A DNA stretch of 64,000 nt, taken from positions 62,001 to 126,000 of the forward strand of contig NZ_QPII01000011.1 in NCBI RefSeq assembly GCF_003336675.1, read 5' to 3'. Origin of the DNA: Billgrantia montanilacus. GTDB taxonomy: Bacteria > Pseudomonadota > Gammaproteobacteria > Pseudomonadales > Halomonadaceae. Under the pieces are notes generated by a model, which worked only from the letters and a program-made list of their open reading frames with translations, did not search any database and was not told the DNA's origin. Of this stretch, positions 53,786 to 62,978 are shown one piece after another. Position 1 is the stretch's first letter, and each line of letters starts with the position of its first letter. The position numbers and the translations under genes were made by a program.

Positions 53786-55602
53786 GGCCGGGGCGGGATC
53801 TCCTCCACCCGTGTGGCGATATCCTCGTCGGCTTCGTAGAGCGCCTCTAGTTCCCTGGCCGCCTCTTGTATGGTCTGGATCTGTTTCTTCTCGTTGCCGA
53901 ACACTTCCAGCTGACGCATCAGCGCTTCTTCGTCATGGGGCCGGAAAGTGTCGATGGTGTGCTGGGCCTGGTCGGGCGGGATGCCAAGGCCGATCAGGGC
54001 GTCGCGGGTCAGTTCCAGGCTGGCGGGCAGCAGTTCGCGCACGATGTGGGTGACGCCGGCTCGCATCAGCAGGTGGGCGTGGTAACGGTTGCGGGCCCGG
54101 GCATAGAGCTTGAGGTGAGGAAACTGTCGCCTGGCCTGCTCGACGATACGCATGGACGCCTCGGGGTCTCCCACCGCGATGACCAGGACCCGGGCCTTGT
54201 CGGCACCGGCAGCCTTGAGCAGGTCGATGCGAGAGGCGTCGCCGTAGTAGACCTTGTTGCCGTAGCGCCGTACCACCTCGACCTGCTCGGCATTGATGTC
54301 GAGCACGGTGTAGGGGATCTTAAGCCCCTGCAGGGCGCGCCCCATGATCTGGCCGAAGCGCCCGAAGCCCGCGATGATGATCTGGGGAGACTCGTCCCGG
54401 GGGCTATCGTAGGTCGGCTTGGCCCGGGTGGGTGCGTAGAGCCGACGCAGGCCATGGACATGCAATTGGAAGAGCAGCGGCGTGACCACCATGGAGAGCG
54501 AGATCACCAGGATCAGCAGGCTGACCAGCGCCTGGTCTAGCAAGGCGGCGGCCGCGGCGGAGAGCAGTACGAAGCCGAATTCGCCGCCCTGGGAGAGCAG
54601 CACGGCGAGGTTGGTGGCCTCCTTCCAGCTGCCGCCATAGAGCCGTGTGGCGATCAACAGGCTCAGCGCCTTGAGCAGCACCAGGCCCAGGGTCAGGCCG
54701 AGCACGACCAGCGGGATCTCCGCCAGCAGACCGATCTCCGCCATCATGCCCACGGCCATGAAGAACAGCCCCAGCAGCAGGCCGCGGTAGGGCTCGATGT
54801 CGGCCTCAATATTGTGGCGATACTCCGAGTCGGCAAGCAGTACGCCGGCAATGAAGGCGCCCAGGGCCATGGAGAGGCCGGCCAGCTCCATCAACAGGGC
54901 GGCACCGATCACCACCAGCAGGGCGGTGCCGGCGAAGACCTCGCGGCTGCGAGTGGCAGCGGCATAGTGGAACAGTGGCCGCAGCAGGAAGCGTCCACCG
55001 ACGATCAGCCCGGCGAAGGCGCCCGCGGCGAGAATCACCTCGCGCAGCAGCGGTGCAGCGCCGTTGGTCATCAAGGCATCGGCGGCGAGCAGTGGAACCA
55101 CGGCCAGCACCGGAATCGCCGCCAGATCCTGAAACAGCAGCAGGGCAAAGGCGTGGCGCCCGTGGCGTGTCTGCAGCTCCTTGCGTTCACCAAGCAGGTG
55201 CAGGACCAGGGGCGTGGAGCAAAGCCCCAGGCTGAAACCCACCACGATGGCGGCCGCAGGCGACAGGCCCAACCACCAGGCGGTCAGGGCGAGCAGCAGC
55301 GTGGTGACGCTGACCTGCAGGCTGCCGAAGCCGAAGACGGCCTTGCGCATCACCCGGAGGCGCGAGGGTTTTAGCTCCAGGCCGATCACGAACAGCAGCA
55401 GGACGATGCCGACCTGGGAGAACTGCAGCACGCCCTGGGCGTCCGGAACCAGCGCCAGCACGGAGGGGCCGATGACCACCCCGGCGGCCAGGTAGCCGAG
55501 CACCTCGCCGAGCCCCAGGCGCTTGAACACCGGTACGATCAGCACCGCCGCGGCGAGAAAGATCAGAACATTGAGCAGCAGACCGCTGGCCAAGGAAGGC
55601 AC
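53779..55602 (-). CDS. KefB/KefC-type K+/H+ antiporter
   Basis: The 607-residue protein has a CPA2 membrane domain (VGIVLLLFVIGLELKPSRLR and LLLFQDLAAIPVLAVVPLL, with the conserved Gln-Asp) and a TrkA-N domain starting at IIIAGFGRFGQIMGRAL. An extended helical tail follows. In E. coli such proteins export potassium under glutathione control. No ancillary KefF/KefG gene is visible. Its 3' end overlaps that of the convergent helicase gene by 7 bases. Confidence 0.85.
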   Translation of the reverse strand: MPSLASGLLLNVLIFLAAAVLIVPVFKRLGLGEVLGYLAAGVVIGPSVLALVPDAQGVLQFSQVGIVLLLFVIGLELKPSRLRVMRKAVFGFGSLQVSVTTLLLALTAWWLGLSPAAAIVVGFSLGLCSTPLVLHLLGERKELQTRHGRHAFALLLFQDLAAIPVLAVVPLLAADALMTNGAAPLLREVILAAGAFAGLIVGGRFLLRPLFHYAAATRSREVFAGTALLVVIGAALLMELAGLSMALGAFIAGVLLADSEYRHNIEADIEPYRGLLLGLFFMAVGMMAEIGLLAEIPLVVLGLTLGLVLLKALSLLIATRLYGGSWKEATNLAVLLSQGGEFGFVLLSAAAAALLDQALVSLLILVISLSMVVTPLLFQLHVHGLRRLYAPTRAKPTYDSPRDESPQIIIAGFGRFGQIMGRALQGLKIPYTVLDINAEQVEVVRRYGNKVYYGDASRIDLLKAAGADKARVLVIAVGDPEASMRIVEQARRQFPHLKLYARARNRYHAHLLMRAGVTHIVRELLPASLELTRDALIGLGIPPDQAQHTIDTFRPHDEEALMRQLEVFGNEKKQIQTIQEAARELEALYEADEDIATRVEEIPPRPH

Positions 55603-55731
55603 CTCCGAGATGACAGGGGAAAGGGCATTCTACCCGAGGGGGTGTTCAACACTAAGCAAGAGCGAGGCAAGAAGCGGGCCAGATGGCCGATGAGAGGGGG
55701 CCGGTCGGAGGCCGATCAGGCAGCGTCGGTG

Positions 55732-57006
55732 TCAGTGGCTGCGGCGGTGGCCGGAGCTGGAGAGTGTCTCAAGGACGTTGACGCCGATGAAGCCGGTCAG
55801 CGCGCCGGTCAGAAAGGCGCCCGCCTCGGTGGCCACCGCGGCCCCCGGGAGTCCCAGATAGCCGACGCCGAGCACCCCGGCGACATAGGCGATACTGGCC
55901 ACGAGGAGGCCTTCGACAAGCCGCCGCCGGGTCAGCGCCTGGCGTGCACCTTTGATGAAGCGCCGGCCGTACCCGCTCAGGGCGCCCCCGAACAGTGCAG
56001 CGAGGATCGGTCCCCAGGGGAATTGCTGCTGGATCACGGTTTCACTGCTCAGGCTGCCGGTAAAGGCGCTGACGTTGATGGGGGCCAGCCCCGAGGAGCG
56101 CAGGCTGAAGGAGCTCGTGGCCTGGCCCGGCGCGAAATGCACTGCCCCGGTCTCGATACGGCCACCGCCGTCGAGGGTCAGGACGACATCGGTGTGCTGC
56201 TCGGTGGGCAACGGCATGCCGTGAGGCGCCACCCGCACCAGGGTCACCTCGACACTTTCCAGGCCCAGCCCCAGCACGCGTCGGGTTGCCGGACGCAGTT
56301 CGAGACGGGGAAGTACCTCAAGCTCCAGATTGACGTCGGAAATGGTGGATCTGACCTCCAGGGTGGGATTGGGGGTAGAGGGCAGGAAGCTCAATCGCAG
56401 GGTCTGCTCGTGGGCCAGGCCAGGGCCGTCGATGCGAAGGGGCGGCAGCGTGTCCTGAATCGTCAGCCCTCTGAGCCGGATGCGGACTTCGACCGGGTGC
56501 TCCAGCTCGAGCCCGGTGATGAGTCGCTCCTCCGATGGCTGCAGTCCGAAGCTCAGTTCGGTGTGATAGGCGCCGCTGAGAGGGTTCCAGACGGCCGGGA
56601 TCGGGCTGGCCGCTAGTGTCAGGCGCAGCCAGGCTGCGGTCAGTGGCAAAGGCTCGTCGGCTGCCCGATCAGCGGTTTCGGTGTCGGGTGAGGGTAACGG
56701 AATGACCATGCCATTCGGCAAGATGAGCGGCTGATCGGAGGTGACCCGCCGGGTTTCGATCTCGTCACCCTTGATGACGAAGGCGCGGGATTCGGGCACG
56801 GCCACGCTGATCCGCCCCTGCTCCTGGCGGGGCTGTGTCAGCTCGGTGATCTCCCGGCCTTGCAGGTCGGTGACCCTGAGTCTCTCCACAGCCTGGTCCC
56901 AATCGAGCAGGAGGCGCTCATCCGCCGAGGATGGCGGTGCGCTGGCGCCTGCCGCGACCGTCAGGAGCGAAAGGAAGATGATCGTGCGCCTGAGGTGCAG
57001 CGTCAT
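55732..57006 (-). CDS. Secreted/membrane protein of unknown function
   Basis: The 424-residue protein has a signal peptide ending near AAGASA and a long beta-rich middle of repeated charged strands (for example LELEHPVEVRIRLRGL and VNLELEVLPRLEL). The C-terminus holds two or three hydrophobic segments (AALFGGALSGYGRRF, LLVASIAYVAGVLGVGYL). This suggests a periplasmic domain tied to the inner membrane by its C-terminus. I do not recognise the family and see no catalytic motif. A small PLDc_N-like membrane protein gene is divergent from it. Confidence 0.7.
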   Translation of the reverse strand: MTLHLRRTIIFLSLLTVAAGASAPPSSADERLLLDWDQAVERLRVTDLQGREITELTQPRQEQGRISVAVPESRAFVIKGDEIETRRVTSDQPLILPNGMVIPLPSPDTETADRAADEPLPLTAAWLRLTLAASPIPAVWNPLSGAYHTELSFGLQPSEERLITGLELEHPVEVRIRLRGLTIQDTLPPLRIDGPGLAHEQTLRLSFLPSTPNPTLEVRSTISDVNLELEVLPRLELRPATRRVLGLGLESVEVTLVRVAPHGMPLPTEQHTDVVLTLDGGGRIETGAVHFAPGQATSSFSLRSSGLAPINVSAFTGSLSSETVIQQQFPWGPILAALFGGALSGYGRRFIKGARQALTRRRLVEGLLVASIAYVAGVLGVGYLGLPGAAVATEAGAFLTGALTGFIGVNVLETLSSSGHRRSH

Positions 57007-57204
57007 GCGATGCCTGCTATCTTGACTCGGCTGCGCTCTAGTGAGACAAGAGCCCTTGATGCCATGGCATCGGGAGACGTGTCTCGCCGCCGCTGAGTGG
57101 TGTGAGTAGTGGCGATGCTCGCTCGCAGTATAGTCCAGTGGTTGCCACTCCTATGACGGTGGTGGCCTGATAGCGTGTGGCTCATCGAGCAAAGGAGATG
57201 TCTG

Positions 57205-57384
57205 ATGGGAATCGAAGTAGGCGGCCTGCTAGGCCTTATCTGGCTGATTATCCTGATCTGGGCCATCGTCAAGGTGGCAAAGAGCCCGGCCGGCCCGGTA
57301 GCCAAGCTATTATGGATACTTGCCCTGTTGCTGTTCCCGCTGGTGGGGTTGATCGTGTGGTTATTGATGGGCCCCAAGGGGTAG
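57205..57384 (+). CDS. Small PLDc_N-type membrane protein
   Basis: The 59-residue protein has two membrane helices separated by a short KSPAGPVAK loop and ends with LLMGPKG. This is the pattern of the PLDc_N domain found alone as small proteins or at the start of cardiolipin synthases. The start at 57205 has a clear aaggag site 8 bases upstream. The function is unknown. Confidence 0.78.
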   Translation: MGIEVGGLLGLIWLIILIWAIVKVAKSPAGPVAKLLWILALLLFPLVGLIVWLLMGPKG

Positions 57385-57403
57385 GAGCCTTGTCGAGACT
57401 GTC

Positions 57404-57952
57404 TCAGCAGGTCGCTCCGGTCTCTACCCGCACGCGGCCGAAGTTGCTGACGATGACCCTGGCGCCGGTGTCGTGCCGGCCGCAGATATGGAAGGTGCCG
57501 TTGTGTCCGGCTGGCCGGCCTAGTGCGCCATAGCGCACTGGCCGACCATCCTGGCGGTAGCTGACCGAGACGACACGGCTGTCGTCCAGAATGCGGAGCA
57601 CCTCGTCACTGCCGATATTGCCCCCCTCTGCGCGGCCCTGTATCACCATCAGCGGCGACGTCCAGTCGTCGTTGCTGCAGCTCAGGCCGTCGTGGCTGGG
57701 ACAGACGGTGACGGTGGCTCGGCGGGCGATGGCCGTATTGCGGGCCAGCGCCAGTGCCGTCTTGAGCCGTAGCACCTCAGCCGATACCTCCTGGCGGGCG
57801 CTCAGCGCCTGGAATGATGGCAGGGCCCAGCCGAACAGCAGGGTCATGGCGGCAATGACAACCAGCAGTTCGACCAAGGTAAGGCCGCGCTGCCTGACCA
57901 GCGAAGGGGTGCCGCCGTGCAATGCGGCGTGGATCGACGAGTCCGTTCGCAT
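57404..57952 (-). CDS. GspH/FimT-type pseudopilin
   Basis: The 182-residue protein has a basic leader followed by the prepilin cleavage and helix motif RGLTLVELLVVIAAM, with the Glu at the +5 position. A GspH-like C-terminal domain with cysteine pairs (VCPSHDGLSC, FHICGR) follows. It is probably processed by prepilin peptidase and acts as a minor pilin. Other type IV pilus genes are not in the window, so it stands alone. Confidence 0.83.
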   Translation of the reverse strand: MRTDSSIHAALHGGTPSLVRQRGLTLVELLVVIAAMTLLFGWALPSFQALSARQEVSAEVLRLKTALALARNTAIARRATVTVCPSHDGLSCSNDDWTSPLMVIQGRAEGGNIGSDEVLRILDDSRVVSVSYRQDGRPVRYGALGRPAGHNGTFHICGRHDTGARVIVSNFGRVRVETGATC

Positions 57953-58086
57953 GCTGCTCTCCCGGAGTGAAAATCCCTGTCACATGGGTCTTCTCAATCT
58001 AGCCGGGCCTGGCGAGCGTTCCGTAAGCGATTTCCGACAGTGAATGTAGGCATCCTGCCGTACGGGTTGTATGCGAAGGGCGGCAG

Positions 58087-58350
58087 TTACTCCTCGGGCT
58101 TCTGCTCCTGCAGGTAACGGTCGCGATGGGCGCTGGAGCAGAACCACTCGCCCTGGTCGCGCAGGGCCTCGTTTTCCGGCACATGGACCTGACACCAGCG
58201 GCAGCGAACCATCTGACCGCCTTCCTGCCGTGTGTCATCTGCCAGCAGTTCCTCCTGGCCGAGCTTCCACTCGCGGTACATTCTGTAGAGCTTGAGGCCG
58301 GCGAAGAACAGCACGGCGAAGATGATCAGGCGTATGAGCAAAAGGTTCAT
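58087..58350 (-). CDS. PP0621-like small membrane-anchored zinc-ribbon protein
   Basis: The 87-residue protein has one N-terminal helix (LIRLIIFAVLFFAGLKLY) and a C-terminal metal-binding region with CRWCQVHVPE and a distal FCSSAHRDRYL. This pattern matches a conserved small protein found in Pseudomonas and relatives. It lies divergent to nadE. The biochemical role is unknown. The start at 58350 gives MNLLLIRL; a longer frame reaches into the nadE promoter. Confidence 0.75.
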   Translation of the reverse strand: MNLLLIRLIIFAVLFFAGLKLYRMYREWKLGQEELLADDTRQEGGQMVRCRWCQVHVPENEALRDQGEWFCSSAHRDRYLQEQKPEE

Positions 58351-58450
58351 CCTTATCTGGCTCCCTGGTGAGGGGGCTAGCGGCTTTGCCAGCCGGCCGT
58401 CCTTGCGGGACAATATGAGTACACTGGATTCTCAAGAGATTTCTACGCCC

Positions 58451-60082
58451 ATGCAAGACTTGACGCTGGTAATGGCTCAGTTGGATCCGTTGGTGGGGGA
58501 TATACCCGGTAACGCCGACCGTGCCATCGAGGCCGTTCGCGAGGCACGTATCGAGCATGGCGCCGATATCGTGGTGTTCCCCGAGCTCTACCTCAGTGGG
58601 TATCCGCCCGAGGACCTGTTGCTGCGGCCTTCCATGGAGACCCGTTTGCGCGAAGCGCGTTCCCGCATGGCTGCCAAGGTGGCCCGTGACGTGCTGGTGA
58701 TCATCGGCTATCCCGGGCGCCGGGAGGGGAGCGGCTACAACCTGGCGGGGCTGCTCTACAACGGCGAGTGGCTCGACGAATACGCCAAGCAGGTGCTGCC
58801 CAACTATCAGGTGTTCGATGAGCGCCGCTACTTCGCCACCGGCGATAAGAGCCTGGTGATCGAGCACAAGGGGGCCAAACTCGGCTTGCTGATCTGCGAG
58901 GACCTGTGGGATGGCGCGCCGGTACGCGCGGCCCGCGACGATGGTGCCGAGATCCTGATCACCCTCAACGCCTCGCCCTACCATCAGGACAAGCCGGCCG
59001 AGCGCCTGCGCCTGCTCGAGCAGCGTGCCGCCGAGGTTGGGCTGCCGGTGGTCTACGTCAACACCATCGGCGGGCAGGACGAGCTGGTGTTCGACGGTGG
59101 TTCGGCCTGCGTGGACGGCAGTGGTGCCTTGCGCGTGTTGGCCCCCTACTGGCAGGCGGGCCTGATGCCGGTCCAGTTCGTGCAGGAGGGTGGCCAATGG
59201 GTGCCGCAAGAGGGGGAGATCGAACCCCCGGAGGAGCCGGAGGAGAGCCTCTACTGTGCCCTGGTGAGCGGCCTGCGCGACTACGTCAACAAGAGTGGCT
59301 TCGATGGCGTGGTGATGGGGCTCTCGGGGGGCATCGACTCCGGCCTGTCGCTGGCCATCGCCGTGGATGCGCTGGGCCCGCAGCGGGTCCATGCAGTGAT
59401 GATGCCCTATCGCTACACCGCCGACATCTCACGCGAGGACGCCGCCGAGCAGGCCCGGCTGCTGGGGGTGGACTATCGGGTCCTGCCGATCGAGCCCATG
59501 GTCGACGCCTTCACCGAGACCCTGGCCGACACCTTCGCCGGCACCCAGCGGGATACCACCGAGGAGAATCTGCAGTCACGCTGTCGCGGCGTGCTGCTTA
59601 TGGCGATCTCCAACAAGAAAGGATTGATGGTGCTGACTACCGGCAACAAGAGCGAGATGGCGGTGGGCTATGCCACGCTCTATGGCGACATGGTGGGCGG
59701 CTTCAATGCCATCAAGGACGTCTACAAGACCTGGGTCTATCGGCTGGCGCGCTGGCGCAACACCCAGTCGCCGGCGATACCCGAGCGGGTCATCGAGCGT
59801 GCGCCTTCCGCCGAACTGGCACCGGACCAGAAGGACACCGATTCGCTGCCCGACTATGACGTGCTCGATGCCATCCTGATGCGCTACATCGAGGGTGACA
59901 TGAGCGCGGAGGCGATCATCGAGGCCGGCTACGATCATGACGACGTCTATCGGGTGGTACAGCTGGTCGACCGCTGCGAGTACAAGCGGCGCCAGGCGCC
60001 GGTAGGGGTGCGGGTGACACCGCGGGGCTTCGGCCGCGACCGTCGCTACCCCATCGTCAACGGCTGGCAGCCGGGGGAATAA
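58451..60082 (+). CDS. nadE: Glutamine-dependent NAD+ synthase
   Basis: The 543-residue two-domain enzyme carries out the last step of NAD synthesis, amidating NaAD with ammonia from glutamine. The N-terminal nitrilase domain shows FPELYLSGYPPEDLL (Glu), AKQVLPNYQVFDE (Lys) and LICEDLWDG (Cys). The C-terminal synthetase has the ATP-binding LSGGIDSGLS. The start at 58451 (MQDLTLVMAQLD) fits the family; an ATG at 58415 would add 12 residues. Confidence 0.93.
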   Translation: MQDLTLVMAQLDPLVGDIPGNADRAIEAVREARIEHGADIVVFPELYLSGYPPEDLLLRPSMETRLREARSRMAAKVARDVLVIIGYPGRREGSGYNLAGLLYNGEWLDEYAKQVLPNYQVFDERRYFATGDKSLVIEHKGAKLGLLICEDLWDGAPVRAARDDGAEILITLNASPYHQDKPAERLRLLEQRAAEVGLPVVYVNTIGGQDELVFDGGSACVDGSGALRVLAPYWQAGLMPVQFVQEGGQWVPQEGEIEPPEEPEESLYCALVSGLRDYVNKSGFDGVVMGLSGGIDSGLSLAIAVDALGPQRVHAVMMPYRYTADISREDAAEQARLLGVDYRVLPIEPMVDAFTETLADTFAGTQRDTTEENLQSRCRGVLLMAISNKKGLMVLTTGNKSEMAVGYATLYGDMVGGFNAIKDVYKTWVYRLARWRNTQSPAIPERVIERAPSAELAPDQKDTDSLPDYDVLDAILMRYIEGDMSAEAIIEAGYDHDDVYRVVQLVDRCEYKRRQAPVGVRVTPRGFGRDRRYPIVNGWQPGE

Positions 60083-60090
60083 AGAGGCCC

Positions 60091-60124
60091 AAAAAAACCG
60101 CGATGAGACCATCGCGGTTTTTTT
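60091..60124. terminator. Bidirectional terminator between nadE and bamD
   Basis: A perfect 9-bp stem, accgcgatg/catcgcggt, with a 4-base loop has an A-run on its left and a T-run on its right, so it serves both converging genes. Confidence 0.93.
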
Positions 60125-60139
60125 GATGCCGGCCGAAGC

Positions 60140-60967
60140 TTAGGCCGAGAGCGACTCGGCGCTGACGTGCTGCGGGCGGAAAGTGCGGCCGCGCAGGCGT
60201 TCGTTGCCGGGATCGTTCTCGATCAGCACCTGCAGTACCTCTCGAGCGCGATCGCGCATGTCGAGGCCCAGGTAGCCTTCCACCATTACCGCCAGTGCGT
60301 CGCGGGTGGCTTCGGCCTCGGGATAGTTCTCGACTACCCAGCGGCCGCGCTCCACGGCTGCCAGATAGGCACCCTTGCGCAGGTAGAAGTCGGCGACATG
60401 GAGCTCGTGGCGTGCCAGCAGGTTGCGCAGGTAGACGATACGCTGCTGGGCATCCGGAGCGTACTCGCTGTCAGGATAGCGGCTGACCAGTTCGCGGAAG
60501 TCGGTATAGGCATCCCGCGAGGCACCGAGGTCACGCTTCGAAATGTCGATCAGGCGAAGTCGCTCCAGGCTGAACCGGCCGGCCTGCCAGGAGGAGAGCC
60601 CGCGCATGTAGAGCGCGTAGTCCGCCTGGGGGTGGGTGGGGTGCAGCCGAATGAAGCGGCTGGCTGCGGCGCGGGTGGCCTCCCAGTCGTTCGTCTCGTA
60701 GTAGGCGTAGATCAGCTCAAGCTGCGCCTGTTCGGCATGTCGGCCGAAGGGGTAGCGGGTATCAATGGCCTCGAGACGAGAGATTGCCGTGGTGTGGCGC
60801 CCCCGATCCAGGGCTTCCCGGGCCTCTTCGTAGAGCTCTTGCTCGGCGACGCCGGCGAACTCGTCATCGCTCTCGTCGTTCGTGCCTGATCTGCCAGCAC
60901 ATCCGGTGACCAGGGCGGTGGCCAGCAGCAGGGCGATAAGGCGTGTAGCAGTGGTGGAAACGCGCAT
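60140..60967 (-). CDS. bamD: Outer membrane protein assembly factor BamD
   Basis: The 275-residue lipoprotein has the lipobox LVTGC with C23 as the acylated residue. A set of TPR-like repeats follows, with EAREALDRGRHTTAI at about 55-69 and RYPFGRHAEQAQLELIYAYY after it, the opening of BamD. It is part of the BAM complex inserting beta-barrel proteins. It is divergent from rluD, a conserved arrangement. The start at 60967 has a gaggatc site. Confidence 0.92.
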   Translation of the reverse strand: MRVSTTATRLIALLLATALVTGCAGRSGTNDESDDEFAGVAEQELYEEAREALDRGRHTTAISRLEAIDTRYPFGRHAEQAQLELIYAYYETNDWEATRAAASRFIRLHPTHPQADYALYMRGLSSWQAGRFSLERLRLIDISKRDLGASRDAYTDFRELVSRYPDSEYAPDAQQRIVYLRNLLARHELHVADFYLRKGAYLAAVERGRWVVENYPEAEATRDALAVMVEGYLGLDMRDRAREVLQVLIENDPGNERLRGRTFRPQHVSAESLSA

Positions 60968-61087
60968 CCTGATCCTCGTATCTAACATCCCGTGTCGGCC
61001 ATGGTAGGATTGACCGTAACCCGTCCACTATAAAGCACCTTGCGTGAAAACGCAGTCCTCCGGTGCCTGCCCAGCGATAGCCCCTAT

Positions 61088-62047
61088 ATGCCCCAGATTC
61101 TGGAAGCCCAGCAACGAGTGCCCGTTTCCCTTGCCGGAGTCCGCCTGGACCAGGCTGCCGCCGAGCTCTTTGCCGACCATTCCCGCGAACGGCTCAAGGG
61201 CTGGATCAAGCAGGGCGCCCTGACGGTCGATGGCCTGGCCGGCAAGCCCAAGGACAGGGTGGCCGGTGGCGAGTGGCTTCGACTTGTCGCCGAACTCGAA
61301 GACGACACGCGCTTCGAGGCCGAGGATATTCCCCTCGACGTGGTCCATGAAGACGACGAGGTATTGGTCATCGACAAGCCCGCGGGGCTGGTGGTTCACC
61401 CGGCGGCAGGCAATCCCGACGGCACGCTGCTCAATGCGCTTCTTTATCACTGCCCGGCGCTCGCCATGGTTCCCAGGGCGGGCATCGTGCACCGCCTGGA
61501 CAAGGGCACCACCGGTCTGATGGTCGTCGCCAAGACATTGACCGCCCAGACTGCCCTGGTCGACCAGCTGCAGACGCGAACGGTCTCGCGTGAGTACGAT
61601 GCCGTGTCGGTGGGGGTCATGACGGCCGGGGGCACCGTGGATGCGCCGATCGGTCGCCACCCCAAGGATCGAAAGCGCCAGGCGGTCAACGCCAATGGCA
61701 AGCCCGCGGTGACGCACTATCGGGTGGTGGAGCGGTTCCGCGCCCACACCCATGTGCGTTGCCGGCTCGAGACCGGGCGCACCCATCAGATTCGTGTTCA
61801 CCTGGCCCATCAGCGCTTTCCCTTGGTTGGTGACCCGGTCTATGGCGGCCGACTCAAGCTGCCGCCGGGGGCCAGTGATGGGCTCAAGGAGCTGCTGCGC
61901 GGGTTTCCCCGACAGGCACTGCACGCCCGCAAGCTGGCCTTCGACCATCCCGGCACCGGTGAGCGTGTCGAGTTCCGAGCCGCCTTGCCCGATGACCTGC
62001 TGATGTTGATCGACTATCTCCGCGACGACCGCGAGGCGATGCTATGA
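61088..62047 (+). CDS. rluD: 23S rRNA pseudouridine synthase D
   Basis: The 319-residue enzyme has an N-terminal S4 RNA-binding domain (RLDQAAAELFADHSRERLKG) and the RluA-type catalytic motif GIVHRLDKGTTGLMVVAK with the catalytic aspartate. A late LETGRTHQIRVH follows. The position next to bamD and pgeF identifies it as RluD. Its stop overlaps the pgeF start by 4 bases. The start at 61088 (MPQILE) is preferred over an in-frame ATG 16 codons upstream. Confidence 0.92.
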   Translation: MPQILEAQQRVPVSLAGVRLDQAAAELFADHSRERLKGWIKQGALTVDGLAGKPKDRVAGGEWLRLVAELEDDTRFEAEDIPLDVVHEDDEVLVIDKPAGLVVHPAAGNPDGTLLNALLYHCPALAMVPRAGIVHRLDKGTTGLMVVAKTLTAQTALVDQLQTRTVSREYDAVSVGVMTAGGTVDAPIGRHPKDRKRQAVNANGKPAVTHYRVVERFRAHTHVRCRLETGRTHQIRVHLAHQRFPLVGDPVYGGRLKLPPGASDGLKELLRGFPRQALHARKLAFDHPGTGERVEFRAALPDDLLMLIDYLRDDREAML

Positions 62048-62799
62048 GCGATGCCCCCCAACTGAAACCAACCTTGATCGAGCCGGACTGGCCGGCCCCG
62101 GTGAGCGTCGGTGCCTTCGTTACCACCCGTGAGTCCGGCCCCAGCCAGGGAGACTTTGCCTGTTTCAACCCGGGTGACAAGGTGGGCGACAACCCCAATC
62201 ATGTGGCGCTCTGTCGTCGCCTGCTGACGGACGAGCTCGACAGTGACAGGCCTCTGCTGTGGTTGAACCAGGTCCACGGTGCCCGAGTCCAGGCCGGCTA
62301 CTCCGAGGCGCTGCCCGATGCCGATGCCGCCGTGGCCTTCGATCGAAGCTACGCCTGCGCTGTGCTCACCGCCGACTGCTTGCCCGTATTCTTCTGCGAC
62401 CGACAGGGCTCTCGGGTGGGCGTGGCCCATGCGGGCTGGCGCGGGCTGGCTGGTGGCGTGCTGGAAGCGTCGGTGGCGGCGCTGGGCGTGCCGCCGGAAG
62501 AGGTGATGGCCTGGCTGGGCCCGGCGATCTCCAATGCCCAGTTCGAGGTCGGTCCCGAGGTACAGCAGGCCTTCACCGGCGTCCACCCCGAGGCCGAGGC
62601 CGCCTTCGACCCGAGCCCCTACCGCCTGGGGCATTACATGGGCGATCTCTACAAGCTGGCCCGGCTGCGCCTGGAGCGCCTCGGCGTGTCCCATGTCAGC
62701 GGCGGCCACTTCTGTACCGCCTGCGAATCGCGCTTCTACTCCCATCGCCGTGATGACGGCCGAACGGGGCGGATGGCCAGCGTGATCTGGCTAAGGTGA
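62044..62799 (+). CDS. pgeF: Purine nucleoside phosphorylase / laccase-domain protein (YfiH)
   Basis: The 251-residue protein has the metal-binding motifs LNQVHGARV, LTADCLPVFFCD and AHAGWRGLAGGVLE. The family was named for multicopper oxidase activity but has since been tied to purine nucleoside phosphorylase activity and to editing of peptidoglycan precursors. It is translationally coupled to rluD by a 4-base overlap. Confidence 0.9.
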   Translation: MSDAPQLKPTLIEPDWPAPVSVGAFVTTRESGPSQGDFACFNPGDKVGDNPNHVALCRRLLTDELDSDRPLLWLNQVHGARVQAGYSEALPDADAAVAFDRSYACAVLTADCLPVFFCDRQGSRVGVAHAGWRGLAGGVLEASVAALGVPPEEVMAWLGPAISNAQFEVGPEVQQAFTGVHPEAEAAFDPSPYRLGHYMGDLYKLARLRLERLGVSHVSGGHFCTACESRFYSHRRDDGRTGRMASVIWLR

Positions 62800-62873
62800 G
62801 CTTGGCTTTCAGGCACCGTTCTCTGGAATAGCCTGACCTGTGTCAACCTGACCATCCTTTCCCTGGCGGGCGA

Positions 62874-62903
62874 CTTGAAAGCCGGCCACGCTGACTCCAT
62901 TGA
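62874..62903 (+). promoter_or_regulatory. Sigma-32 (heat-shock) promoter of clpB
   Basis: CTTGAAA at 62874-62880 and CTCCATTGA at 62895-62903, 14 bases apart, match the sigma-32 pattern (CTTGAAA, spacer, CCCCATNT) with one -10 mismatch. It lies about 75 bases before the clpB start. Confidence 0.8.
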
Positions 62904-62978
62904 TACTGTCAAACGCAATATGACAGGGCCAAGCGGCGCGTCCAAGCAGCGCCGCCACCCCGATGGAGGAGTGATCGA

